This document shows, one piece after another, positions 36,357 to 44,984 of a stretch of DNA of 64,000 bases (position 1 is its first letter; each line of letters starts with the position of its first letter). The notes beneath the pieces are model-generated. The model saw only the letters and a program-made list of their open reading frames with translations. It searched no databases and was not told where the DNA came from. A program made the position numbers and the translations under genes. The stretch is from DUOA01 sp012839095 (GTDB lineage: Bacteria; Bacillota; Clostridia; Caldicoprobacterales; DTU083), in the NCBI GenBank assembly GCA_050951505.1, contig JBMNJE010000011.1:682001-746000 (forward strand). Reading direction: 5' to 3'.

Positions 36357-36839
36357 GTGCATTCTCATCAAGTAAGTGGTATTGAAAACAATAAATACAG
36401 TGTCCTGAGCAATATTCTAGACCTTTATGAAAACAGGAAAGAAAATCTGATACAGATACTGCATGCGGTTCAAAATGCCTATGGGTGCATTCCCCTTGAT
36501 CTTCAACAGACGATAGCCGTCAGATTAGGTATTCCCCTGTCAAAAGTATCCGGTGTTATATCCTTCTATTCCTTTTTTTCAACAAAACCAAGAGGACAGC
36601 ACACTATACGAATCTGCATGGGTACAGCCTGTTATGTTCGGGGAGGAAAAAAGCTGCTCGAGCACCTTATGAACACCCTGGATGTAGAGCCGGGGGATAC
36701 GACAGCAGATGGCAAATTCACACTGGAGGTGGCAAGGTGCATCGGTTCCTGCGGACTTGCACCTGCCATCATGATTGATGATGTTGTTTACAAGCAAATG
36801 ACGCCCGTAAAGGTAAATGAGCTATTGTCCAACTTTTAG
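36357..36839 (+). CDS. hydC: NuoE-like [2Fe-2S] subunit of the multimeric hydrogenase (HydC)
   Basis: A 160-residue thioredoxin-like ferredoxin subunit. The four cluster ligands are in CMGTACYV and ARCIGSCG. The helical N-terminal part has the family text NAYGCIPLDLQQTIAVRLGIPLSKVSGVISFYSFF. In bifurcating hydrogenases this subunit works with the NuoF-like subunit in electron transfer from NADH. Start is GTG at 36357, seven bases after GGAGGG. It is 17 bases before the hydB-like gene. Confidence 0.93.
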   Translation: MHSHQVSGIENNKYSVLSNILDLYENRKENLIQILHAVQNAYGCIPLDLQQTIAVRLGIPLSKVSGVISFYSFFSTKPRGQHTIRICMGTACYVRGGKKLLEHLMNTLDVEPGDTTADGKFTLEVARCIGSCGLAPAIMIDDVVYKQMTPVKVNELLSNF

Positions 36840-36856
36840 GAAAGGAAGGTGACAAT

Positions 36857-39800
36857 ATGACAGCACCCGTTACCAGTATTGCTCAACTGCTGCAAATTAA
36901 AGATAATTACAACAAGCATATCTCCGGTTACAAGTATCAGGTACTAATATGCTCAGGTGCCGGTTGTATATCATCTGCCTGTGAATTGGTAAGAGATGCA
37001 GCAGCAGAGCAGATTAGACTGCTTTCACTGGAGAAGGAAGTCAAAGTTTATGAAACCGGATGTATGGGTATCTGTGCCGCAGGGCCGGTTATGTTGATTC
37101 TTCCTGACCGTACGTTTTACACGAATCTTACGCCTGAAAAAACCAGACAAATAATTAAATCTCATTTGAATGAACAAGAAATACTGACTGAATATACGTT
37201 TTATGATCATACACTGCAGAAACATATACCTAAAATTGATGATATAAGTTTTTTTCGGGATCAGGTACGCATCGCACTTCGAAACTGCGGAATTATTGAA
37301 CATAGCAGCATAGATGCTTATATAGCATCAAATGGCTATTTTGCAGCGGCCAGGGTTCTGACGCAAATGACAGCGGATGATGTAATCCGTGAAATTAAAA
37401 CATCCGGGCTGCGGGGACGAGGCGGAGCCGGGTTCCCGACAGGGCTGAAATGGGATTTTGGACGTAAGGCTATTGGAACAGAAAAGTATATTGTGTGTAA
37501 TGCTGATGAAGGAGATCCGGGTGCTTTTATGGATCGGAGCATCATTGAAGGTGATCCGCATACCCTGATCGAAGGTATGATTATTGGCGGATATGCTATA
37601 GGCGCATCAAAAGGGTATGTATATGTACGTGCTGAATACCCGCTTGCTGTTGAGCGGTTGTCTGATGCCATCATTCAGGCCAGAGAATATGGTTTGCTTG
37701 GCTCCAATCTTTTTGAAAGCGGTTTTGATTTTGACCTGGAGATCAGGATAGGAGCAGGAGCTTTTGTCTGTGGTGAGGAAACCTCATTGATATCATCCAT
37801 CGAAGGAGAACGGGGTGAGCCAAGACAAAAGCCTCCTTATCCCAGTGAAAAAGGGCTCTATGATAAGCCGACAATTATAAACAATGTGGAAACTCTGGCT
37901 AGCATACCCAAAATTATTGAAATGGGAGGTAAATGGTATACCCAGTATGGAACAGAAAAAGCACCTGGCACTAAGGTGTTTGCACTGGCGGGAAATATAG
38001 AAAATACCGGTATCATAGAGGTGCCTATTGGTATGCCACTGGGTGAGATCATCTTCAGACTGGGTGGAGGGATCCCTGATAAAAAGCAGTTCAAAGCAGC
38101 CCAGATAGGAGGCCCTTCCGGAGGCTGCATTACTCAGGATAATCTAAATACACCTACTGACTATGAATCACTAGCCGAACTGGGTGCCATTATGGGATCC
38201 GGCGGCCTGATTTCTATGAATGAAGACACGTGCATGGTGGATACAGCCCGTTACTTTATGGAATTCATTCGGGACGAGAGTTGTGGCAAATGCACAGCCT
38301 GCCGGGTTGGTACAAAAAGAATGCTGGAAATTTTGGAACGCATCACTGCCGGAAATGGACAGAATGGTGATATTGAGCTTCTGGAAGAACTGGGAAATGT
38401 CATAAAGGATACAGCCATATGCGGTCTTGGCCAGACTGCACCTAATCCGGTCTTAAGCACAATTAATAACTTCAGAACAGAATATGAAGAACATATTAAA
38501 AACAAGTATTGTCGTGCCGGTATATGCAGCGACCTTTTTATCTCCCCCTGTGAAAACTCCTGCCCGGCCAATGTGAACATACCCGGTTACTTGTCATTAA
38601 TTGCAGCAGGACGATTTATCGACGCATACAACCTCATCCGTCAGGAAAATCCCTTTCCCTCCGTATGCGGGCGAATTTGCACTCATCCCTGCGAAAGCAG
38701 ATGCAGAAGGGGTACAGTTGACGAGCCGGTGGCCATTTGCTATCTGAAACGTTTTGCAGCAGATTATGCAATGAAAAATGAAGGTGTCTATGTCCATGAT
38801 ATTGTATATACCAAGAATGGCCAGAAGGTTGCCGTTATCGGAGCCGGTGCCTCCGGATTGACCTGTGCTTATTATCTGGCACGTACAGGTTATGAGGTTG
38901 ATGTGTATGAAAAGGAATCCATAGCAGGCGGAGTCCTCGCTTTTGGCATACCGGAATATCGTCTGCCCGGTGACATACTGAAACACGAAATAGACCTAAT
39001 TTGTCGTTCGGGTGTCAACATACTGTATAACACGGAAGTAGGACGGGATATTGGCTTTAAAGAACTGCGTGCAATGTATGATGCCATCTATATTGCCACC
39101 GGCACTCAGATTCCTCAAAAGATTAATATACCTGGTGAAAATTTGAAGGGGGTACTTCCAGGCATCAGTTTCCTGAAGGATGTCAAGCTAAACAGGAACA
39201 CTGATTTAAATGATAAGATTGTTGCAGTCATAGGAGGCGGCAACACTGCAATTGATTCTGCCCGTACAGCCGTACGGCTTGGTGCCAGGAAGGTGATGAT
39301 TCTGTATCGCAGAACCCGCCAGTTTATGCCTGCATATGATACGGAAATCGAAGAAGCAATTCATGAAGGCATCGAGCTTCATGAACTGGTTTCACCTGTG
39401 CAGTTTATATCCGACAAACGCGGGAATGTAGCCAGAATCGAGTGCGTGCGAAGGCGAATTAGTGATTTTGACAGCAAGGGGCGGAGAAATACCAGCCGGA
39501 TTGAAGGCTCAAACTTTTTTATAGAAGTGGATGCGGTGATAACAGCAGTAAGCCAATATGCTGATCTGCCCTTTGTAAAAAAAGAAGAAATCGGAGTTAC
39601 ACCCTGGGGCACATTTATCATCGATCAGGAAACACAAATGACAACCATGCCCGGTGTCTTTGCCGGCGGGGATGTTGCCAGAGGACCGGATGAAGTAATC
39701 CGGGCCATAGCCGACGGTAAAAATGCAGCCCGTTCCATTGATCTTTATCTTAACGGAAGCGGCATACTGAACAAGGGAGAGAAAATTGAAATACCTGAAG

Positions 39801-39958
39801 TTATAGATGAAGATGATCTTGTATCCCACCCAAGATTTCCGGTAGATTTGCTTCCGCTTGAACAAAGGGGAAACACCTTCGATGAAGTTGTTCTTGGTTA
39901 CCATAAACTGAATGCCATAGCAGAAGCCATGCGCTGCCTGCATTGTGACAGGAGGTAG
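36857..39958 (+). CDS. hydB: HydB (NuoF-like) fused to a GltD/NfnB-like NADPH oxidoreductase module
   Basis: A 1033-residue fusion. Residues 1-~110: [2Fe-2S] thioredoxin-like domain (C32, C37, C69, C73). ~130-545: NuoF core with FMN/NADH loop GLRGRGGAGFPTG (184-196), CNADEGDPGAFMDR and [4Fe-4S] ligands C476, C479, C482, C522. ~550-1033: GltD-like part with two Cys groups (C552, C557, C565, C569; C604, C608, C612, C616), FAD site GAGASG (662-667), GGVLAFGIPEYRLP and a second nucleotide site GGGNTAIDSAR with LYRRTR, typical of NADPH binding. The usual C-terminal 2[4Fe-4S] ferredoxin domain of HydB is replaced by the GltD part. No frameshift is seen. Single-gene fusion suggests direct NADH-NADPH coupling in the complex. 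Confidence 0.92.
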   Translation: MTAPVTSIAQLLQIKDNYNKHISGYKYQVLICSGAGCISSACELVRDAAAEQIRLLSLEKEVKVYETGCMGICAAGPVMLILPDRTFYTNLTPEKTRQIIKSHLNEQEILTEYTFYDHTLQKHIPKIDDISFFRDQVRIALRNCGIIEHSSIDAYIASNGYFAAARVLTQMTADDVIREIKTSGLRGRGGAGFPTGLKWDFGRKAIGTEKYIVCNADEGDPGAFMDRSIIEGDPHTLIEGMIIGGYAIGASKGYVYVRAEYPLAVERLSDAIIQAREYGLLGSNLFESGFDFDLEIRIGAGAFVCGEETSLISSIEGERGEPRQKPPYPSEKGLYDKPTIINNVETLASIPKIIEMGGKWYTQYGTEKAPGTKVFALAGNIENTGIIEVPIGMPLGEIIFRLGGGIPDKKQFKAAQIGGPSGGCITQDNLNTPTDYESLAELGAIMGSGGLISMNEDTCMVDTARYFMEFIRDESCGKCTACRVGTKRMLEILERITAGNGQNGDIELLEELGNVIKDTAICGLGQTAPNPVLSTINNFRTEYEEHIKNKYCRAGICSDLFISPCENSCPANVNIPGYLSLIAAGRFIDAYNLIRQENPFPSVCGRICTHPCESRCRRGTVDEPVAICYLKRFAADYAMKNEGVYVHDIVYTKNGQKVAVIGAGASGLTCAYYLARTGYEVDVYEKESIAGGVLAFGIPEYRLPGDILKHEIDLICRSGVNILYNTEVGRDIGFKELRAMYDAIYIATGTQIPQKINIPGENLKGVLPGISFLKDVKLNRNTDLNDKIVAVIGGGNTAIDSARTAVRLGARKVMILYRRTRQFMPAYDTEIEEAIHEGIELHELVSPVQFISDKRGNVARIECVRRRISDFDSKGRRNTSRIEGSNFFIEVDAVITAVSQYADLPFVKKEEIGVTPWGTFIIDQETQMTTMPGVFAGGDVARGPDEVIRAIADGKNAARSIDLYLNGSGILNKGEKIEIPEVIDEDDLVSHPRFPVDLLPLEQRGNTFDEVVLGYHKLNAIAEAMRCLHCDRR

Positions 39959-39964
39959 ATATAA

Positions 39965-41989
39965 GTGCTGCAATTAACAATTAACGATCAAAAGGTTTCT
40001 GCCCCAAAGGGGAGCACCATTATGGAAGCAGCCAGGCTGAACCATATACAAATCCCTAGTCTCTGTCATAAGGAAAATGTTCATTCTGCCGGTGCCTGCC
40101 GTATATGCGTAGTGGAGGTCAAAGGTTATAAAAACCTGCAGGCATCTTGTATTACCAAGGCTGCTGATGGTATGGTAATTTACACAAACAGCCCCCGGGT
40201 TCAGAGAGCCCGAAAAGTGCTGTATGAGCTGCTGTTGTCTGACCATAATCAGGACTGCCTGAACTGCAGCCGCAGTACGGACTGCGAACTGCAATCCCTT
40301 GGCAAACAACTGAATGTGGAAGAATCCCGTTTTATCGGTGAAAACTCATCAACGAATCTGGATGTCTCTGTTTCTTTGACCCGGGATCTTTCAAAGTGTA
40401 TTTTATGCCGGCGATGTGTTGCTGTATGCAATGAAATCCAGGGAACAGGCATCCTGAATCCACAGAATCGCGGTTTTGATACTGTTATTGGTCCTGGAAT
40501 GGACCTGTCCCTTGGTTCCGTTAGCTGTGCCTTTTGCGGACAATGTTCCGTTGTATGTCCTGTCGATGCCATTAAGGAAACATCATCACTACAAAACGTT
40601 TGGCAGGCAATAAACGATCCAGATAAACGAGTGGTTGTACAGGTAGCACCGGCCATTCGAGTAGCCATTGGTGAAGAATTCGGGCTGCCGGCAGGTACCC
40701 GGTGCACAGGAAAACTGGCCAGCGCTTTGTCAATGCTTGGTTTTGATGACATTTTCGATACCAATTGGGCAGCCGACCTTACGATTTTGGAGGAGGGCAC
40801 TGAGTTTCTGAACCGGCTGAACAGAGCGTTTTCAGGTGAAGCGACTGTTTTGCCTATGATAACAAGCTGCAGTCCCGGATGGATCAAATACATTGAGCAT
40901 ACTTGGCCGGATTACCTTCCCCATCTCTCTACCTGCAAGTCTCCCCATATGATGATGGGAGCTGTGGTAAAATCCTATTATGCAGAAAAACTGAATATTG
41001 ATCCTGAAAGTCTCTTTGTTGTTTCCATTATGCCCTGCACTGCCAAGAAATTTGAAATAGTACGTCCTGATTTAAGAAATAACGATTTGCCCAACGTAGA
41101 TGCCGTACTTACCTGCCGTGAGCTGGCAGCCATGATAAGACAGGCAGGAATTGATTTTGTCAGCCTTCCTGACAGGGAATTTGACAAACCCCTTGGCATT
41201 TCATCAGGCGCAGCGGATATCTTCGGCTTAACAGGCGGTGTCATGGAGGCTGCATTACGCACTGTGTATGAAATTGTAACCGGCCGGGAACTTCCCTTTG
41301 ATAATCTTCATGTTTCACCCATTATGGGCCTGAATGATGTGAAAGAAGCAGTTGTCAGAATAGAAAGTCCTGTAGATACATTCAAACATCTTGACGGTGT
41401 TGACATAAGAGTTGCTGTCACCAGCGGGTTAAAAAACGCAGGATATCTGATGCGTCAAATTGCCGAAGGCAAGTCTCCCTACCATTTCATAGAAGTAATG
41501 GGTTGTCCGGGCGGATGTATTACCGGAGGCGGACAGCCGAGAAATCAGGATCCTCTGGTTCGGGAAAAACGAATGAAAAATCTATACAGCGAGGATGAAA
41601 GCAAGGTAATACGAAAGTCTCATGAAAATCCTTACATCCGGGCTTTTTACAGTGATTACCTGGGAGAGCCCAACAGCTATAAGGCTAAGGAATTGCTTCA
41701 TACCCATTATGTCAGAAGGGGAATTTTCAATGAATACAGCAAGGAAACTTTTATTCAGGAAGCTCCGAAACATAAAAAACAAATAATAGGAACACAAGAT
41801 AATATTATTTCTAAAAAGCCTCACACAAGATCAGAAACAGGTACACCGCTAATTCGGGAGGAACCGGAGTCCCTTAAAATTCTTAATCTGGAGGCAGAAA
41901 ATAAGAATCTCAAAAATAAGTTGTCAGACGCCATGGAAACGATTGACATTCTCAAGATGGTAATATCCGATTATATACAGCAAAAATAG
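39965..41989 (+). CDS. hydA: [FeFe] hydrogenase catalytic subunit HydA
   Basis: A 674-residue protein. N-terminal NuoG-like clusters: [2Fe-2S] C34, C45, C48, C62; His-Cys [4Fe-4S] H94, C98, C101, C107; two [4Fe-4S] at C145-C155 and C188-C198. H-domain: L1 reads TSCSPGW (300-306), L2 IMPCTAKKFE (C358) and L3 VMGCPGGCITGGGQP (C514, C518). The textbook L1 is TSCCPxW, so Ser303 replaces one Cys. After the usual end near residue 585 there is an ~85-residue tail ending in a predicted coiled coil. Start is GTG, nine bases after GGAGG. It makes or uses H2; maturases HydEFG are not in the window. Confidence 0.94.
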   Translation: MLQLTINDQKVSAPKGSTIMEAARLNHIQIPSLCHKENVHSAGACRICVVEVKGYKNLQASCITKAADGMVIYTNSPRVQRARKVLYELLLSDHNQDCLNCSRSTDCELQSLGKQLNVEESRFIGENSSTNLDVSVSLTRDLSKCILCRRCVAVCNEIQGTGILNPQNRGFDTVIGPGMDLSLGSVSCAFCGQCSVVCPVDAIKETSSLQNVWQAINDPDKRVVVQVAPAIRVAIGEEFGLPAGTRCTGKLASALSMLGFDDIFDTNWAADLTILEEGTEFLNRLNRAFSGEATVLPMITSCSPGWIKYIEHTWPDYLPHLSTCKSPHMMMGAVVKSYYAEKLNIDPESLFVVSIMPCTAKKFEIVRPDLRNNDLPNVDAVLTCRELAAMIRQAGIDFVSLPDREFDKPLGISSGAADIFGLTGGVMEAALRTVYEIVTGRELPFDNLHVSPIMGLNDVKEAVVRIESPVDTFKHLDGVDIRVAVTSGLKNAGYLMRQIAEGKSPYHFIEVMGCPGGCITGGGQPRNQDPLVREKRMKNLYSEDESKVIRKSHENPYIRAFYSDYLGEPNSYKAKELLHTHYVRRGIFNEYSKETFIQEAPKHKKQIIGTQDNIISKKPHTRSETGTPLIREEPESLKILNLEAENKNLKNKLSDAMETIDILKMVISDYIQQK

Positions 41990-42015
41990 TATTGGAGGGC
42001 TTTCGCCCCTTGCCT

Positions 42016-42714
42016 TTACCTTTCATGCCTAAAGGGGATTTGGCTGAACTCATCAAACTTATAGCCAACTCCCCTTACTGTTGCAATATAATAGTCTCTT
42101 GGACGGAGTGCGTCCCGCAGGGTCTTGATGTGGGTGTCTATAGTACGATCAGTTCCGGTATAGTCCAGCCCCCATATTTCATTGAGCAGCATTTCCCGGG
42201 TAAAGGCCTGATTTGGATTGCTTGCCATAAGAAGCAGGAGCTCATATTCTTTTGGAGTCAAAGATATAAGCCTGTCTTCCACAAATACCCTGTGGGAGGA
42301 AGTGTCTATGTAAAGCCCGTCATATGAGAGGTTCTTAGGGAGTCTGCTCTGGCTGGCAGCATACCGGCGAAGTACAACCCTTACTCTTGCCAGCAGTTCT
42401 TTTGGATAATAGGGTTTGCGGATATAATCTTCAGCACCCAGATCAAAAGCTTTCAAAATGTTTTCTTCATCATCCAGGGCTGACAGTATAATAAAAGGGG
42501 TAGCTGATATTTTTCGCAGCTGACGCACTACACTCCTTCCATCCAGTTCCGGCAGCTGAAAATCCAGAATGACCAGACAGTATTCATAACGCCTGAAGTA
42601 TTTTATTGCTGTAATTCCATCTGCTATAAGATCCACATCATACCCTTCCCCGGTCAGCAGGGTCTTCAGTTCGCTGCGTATGAGTTTGTCACCGTCCGCA
42701 ATCATGATTCTCAT
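42016..42714 (-). CDS. OmpR/PhoB-type response regulator, orphan
   Basis: About 232 residues: receiver domain with phosphoacceptor D51 in VILDFQLPELDG, SAL in place of the T/S switch motif and KPYYP; then a winged-helix domain with LTPKEYELLLLMASNPNQAFTRE and the TVRGVGYKF end. The acidic pocket near the N-terminus reads ADGD instead of the usual EDE or DDD, so the second acidic residue is glycine. No histidine kinase is adjacent. It is convergent with the hydrogenase operon. ATG 42714 has GGGGAG eleven bases upstream. Confidence 0.9.
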   Translation of the reverse strand: MRIMIADGDKLIRSELKTLLTGEGYDVDLIADGITAIKYFRRYEYCLVILDFQLPELDGRSVVRQLRKISATPFIILSALDDEENILKAFDLGAEDYIRKPYYPKELLARVRVVLRRYAASQSRLPKNLSYDGLYIDTSSHRVFVEDRLISLTPKEYELLLLMASNPNQAFTREMLLNEIWGLDYTGTDRTIDTHIKTLRDALRPRDYYIATVRGVGYKFDEFSQIPFRHER

Positions 42715-42921
42715 CTTACTGTTCACTCCCCACTGTATCGTAAATCTTCCATTCGTTTTATATCAGTGCTTATTTGAGCTGCCATAAACCCTGATGAAAG
42801 AATTCTCAACAGTTTCTGCATTACAGCACTGCCTTAACAAACCTTGTATAATGTCTTCATCATCCGGCACAATATTTTTACAGGCACTTTGCCTGAATGA
42901 AGATTAAAAAGGCGGCGGCAT

Positions 42922-43620
42922 ATGAAGATTTTGGAAAGTTCCTATGATAGTATTCTTAATCTCGTATTCGGTGCATTAAACCCGGTAAAAAGGTCTGTTA
43001 TAAATACTCATTGTAATGTTCATAAGTTCATTAATATTCTTGCACTTACTATTCTCGCTAATGATGGGTTTGAACGGGAATACAACTTCTTCGTCAGCTA
43101 TATCGAGGATATCAACAAAGGTGCGGTATGGGCGGATCAGGACTTTAAAAGCACTCACCATTTTTATCACCCATATATGAAAAAGGGGCTGTATGGACGA
43201 AAAAACGCGATGGATCTGGCAAATAAGTATTACACCAATGCAGTCACGCTTTGGGATGAAGGAGACTTTAATAAATCAGCCTTCTTTTTCGGTGCCGTTC
43301 TTCATCTCATACATGATATGACAATCCCTCAGCATGCTAATATACGTCTGCTTGACAACCATCGTCAATACGAAACCTTTGTCAAACGTACCTACCATTA
43401 TGTAAAGGAGTTCCAGGCAAAAAATGGTGCCTACTTACTTGATACCGTAGAAGAATATATAAGATTCAATGCTCGAATCGCTCTTAAGATATATAAGAGA
43501 TATAAAGGTATAGCAAACGATGAAGAGCGTTATTATCGGATCACCAGCTGTAATCTTCCTCTATCGCAAAGAACTACTGCCGGTGCCATGGTAATGTTTT
43601 ATAGTACTGTCTTCAAGTAA
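42922..43620 (+). CDS. Zinc-dependent phospholipase C family protein without signal peptide
   Basis: A 232-residue all-helical protein. Zinc-ligand pattern of the bacterial phospholipase C family is present: H34, WADQD (D72/D74), HHFYH (H80/H83), H128-x3-D132 with H138, and H147-x3-E151. Spacing H128/D132/H138 matches that of the Bacillus cereus enzyme. Secreted members begin their mature chain with a Trp that binds zinc; here there is no signal peptide and no such Trp. The role is therefore open: cytoplasmic lipase, non-catalytic homologue, or sporulation-related. Confidence 0.8.
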   Translation: MKILESSYDSILNLVFGALNPVKRSVINTHCNVHKFINILALTILANDGFEREYNFFVSYIEDINKGAVWADQDFKSTHHFYHPYMKKGLYGRKNAMDLANKYYTNAVTLWDEGDFNKSAFFFGAVLHLIHDMTIPQHANIRLLDNHRQYETFVKRTYHYVKEFQAKNGAYLLDTVEEYIRFNARIALKIYKRYKGIANDEERYYRITSCNLPLSQRTTAGAMVMFYSTVFK

Positions 43621-43724
43621 GAAATCTGAAAAAATCCCGTACAGAAGATTCGGTTAATATATATGATGCATAATTTTCTGCCTTGTATGCTTGGCATACT
43701 CGAGTTTCCATAATAAGTCAAACG

Positions 43725-44891
43725 TTATATAAGAGCACGTTCAAGCTGCAGTAAGGCTTTTTTCAGAATCAAACGCGGGCTGGCTATATTCATTCTCTCA
43801 AAGCCGGTTCCCTCGCGCCCAAAAATGGTTCCTTTGCTTAACCAGATTCCTGCTTTTTGGATAAGAAATTCCTCCCTTTCCTCTTCCGACATGTTGAGCT
43901 GCCTGAAATCCAGCCAGAGCAGATAGGTGCCCTGCGGCTCAATATGTTTAATTTTAGGCAGCCTGGCGGACAAGAAGCTTCTTACAAACTCAATATTGCC
44001 TTCCAGGTATTTCTTCAAGGCGTCCAGCCATTCAGCCCCATGGGCATAAGCTGCCTGGCAGGCAATCAGGCCCATTGTACCGACATGACCGGAAGCACTT
44101 CGACTAATCTCTGCCAGGTAGTCATCCCTCAGTTTTTTATTGGCAATAAAGATATTGGATACCTGCAGTCCGGCCAGGTTAAATGTTTTTGTCGGCGCGG
44201 TGCAGATAATGGACGATTCTCTGAATTCAGGTTTCAGGCTTCCAAAAACTGTGTGTTTTTTTCCATAGTAGGTGAAATCTGAATGAATTTCATCTGATAT
44301 TACAAGCACTCCATACTTTACACAAATATCACCAAGCCTGATCAGTTCTTCCCTGGTCCATACCCTGCCAACCGGATTGTGTGGACTGCACAGTATGAAC
44401 ATTTTTACCCTTTCCTGCCTGATCTTTCTCTCAAAATCATCAAAGTCAATTTCATAACGTCCATTCTTTAGAATCAAAGGATTGGTTACAAGCTTTCTAT
44501 TATTAATTAGTACATACCTGCTGAAAGGATGATAAACAGGAGGTTGAATAATTATGGCATCCCCTGCATTGGTGAATGTTCTGACGGCGGTGGCAATAGC
44601 GTAGACAACACCGGAAGTTATAATAAGCCAGGAGCTGTCGGGATTCCAGTCAAATCTGCTCCGAAACCATGAGGATACCGCTTCATAGTATTCTTCTTTT
44701 GCAGAGGAATAACCATAGATACCGTGGAGAACAGCCTTCTCCAATGCCTCAATAACGGCAGGGACAGTCCGGAAATCCATATCTGCTACCCAAAGAGGAA
44801 TAACATTTTCCGGCATCCTTTCTCTGTGAAAATCATACTTTATCGATAAAGTATCTTTCCTGTCTATCGGCTCATCGAAATTGAACTTCAT
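43725..44891 (-). CDS. MalY/PatB-type PLP enzyme (C-S lyase / aminotransferase)
   Basis: A 388-residue fold-type I enzyme with LWVADMDFRTVPAVIEAL, YGYSSAKEEYYEAVSSWF, CSPHNPVGRVWTREEL, VISDEIHSDF and the PLP lysine in TAPTKTFNLAGLQVSN. This text is typical of the PatB/MalY group, many of which cleave cystathionine or cysteine conjugates. The GYGSS-type start is intact. It is transcribed alone. Confidence 0.92.
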   Translation of the reverse strand: MKFNFDEPIDRKDTLSIKYDFHRERMPENVIPLWVADMDFRTVPAVIEALEKAVLHGIYGYSSAKEEYYEAVSSWFRSRFDWNPDSSWLIITSGVVYAIATAVRTFTNAGDAIIIQPPVYHPFSRYVLINNRKLVTNPLILKNGRYEIDFDDFERKIRQERVKMFILCSPHNPVGRVWTREELIRLGDICVKYGVLVISDEIHSDFTYYGKKHTVFGSLKPEFRESSIICTAPTKTFNLAGLQVSNIFIANKKLRDDYLAEISRSASGHVGTMGLIACQAAYAHGAEWLDALKKYLEGNIEFVRSFLSARLPKIKHIEPQGTYLLWLDFRQLNMSEEEREEFLIQKAGIWLSKGTIFGREGTGFERMNIASPRLILKKALLQLERALI

Positions 44892-44940
44892 TGTTTGCTT
44901 CTTCCCAACCTTTGTTTTCCTTCATATTATACATAATAAC

Positions 44941-44980
44941 AAAAAACCGCTGAACTGAACAGAGTAGTCAGCGGTTTTTT
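44941..44980 (-). terminator. Bidirectional intrinsic terminator between the MATE and PatB genes
   Basis: AAAAAACCGCTGA / TCAGCGGTTTTTT hairpin with a 14-base loop and T runs on both strands. It ends the MATE transcript. Confidence 0.85.
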
Positions 44981-44984
44981 ATAC

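Noticed and set aside
42760..42860. Promoter TATAAT upstream of the phospholipase C-like gene
   Set aside because: The TATAAT near 42849 has no acceptable -35 box at 16-18 bases.
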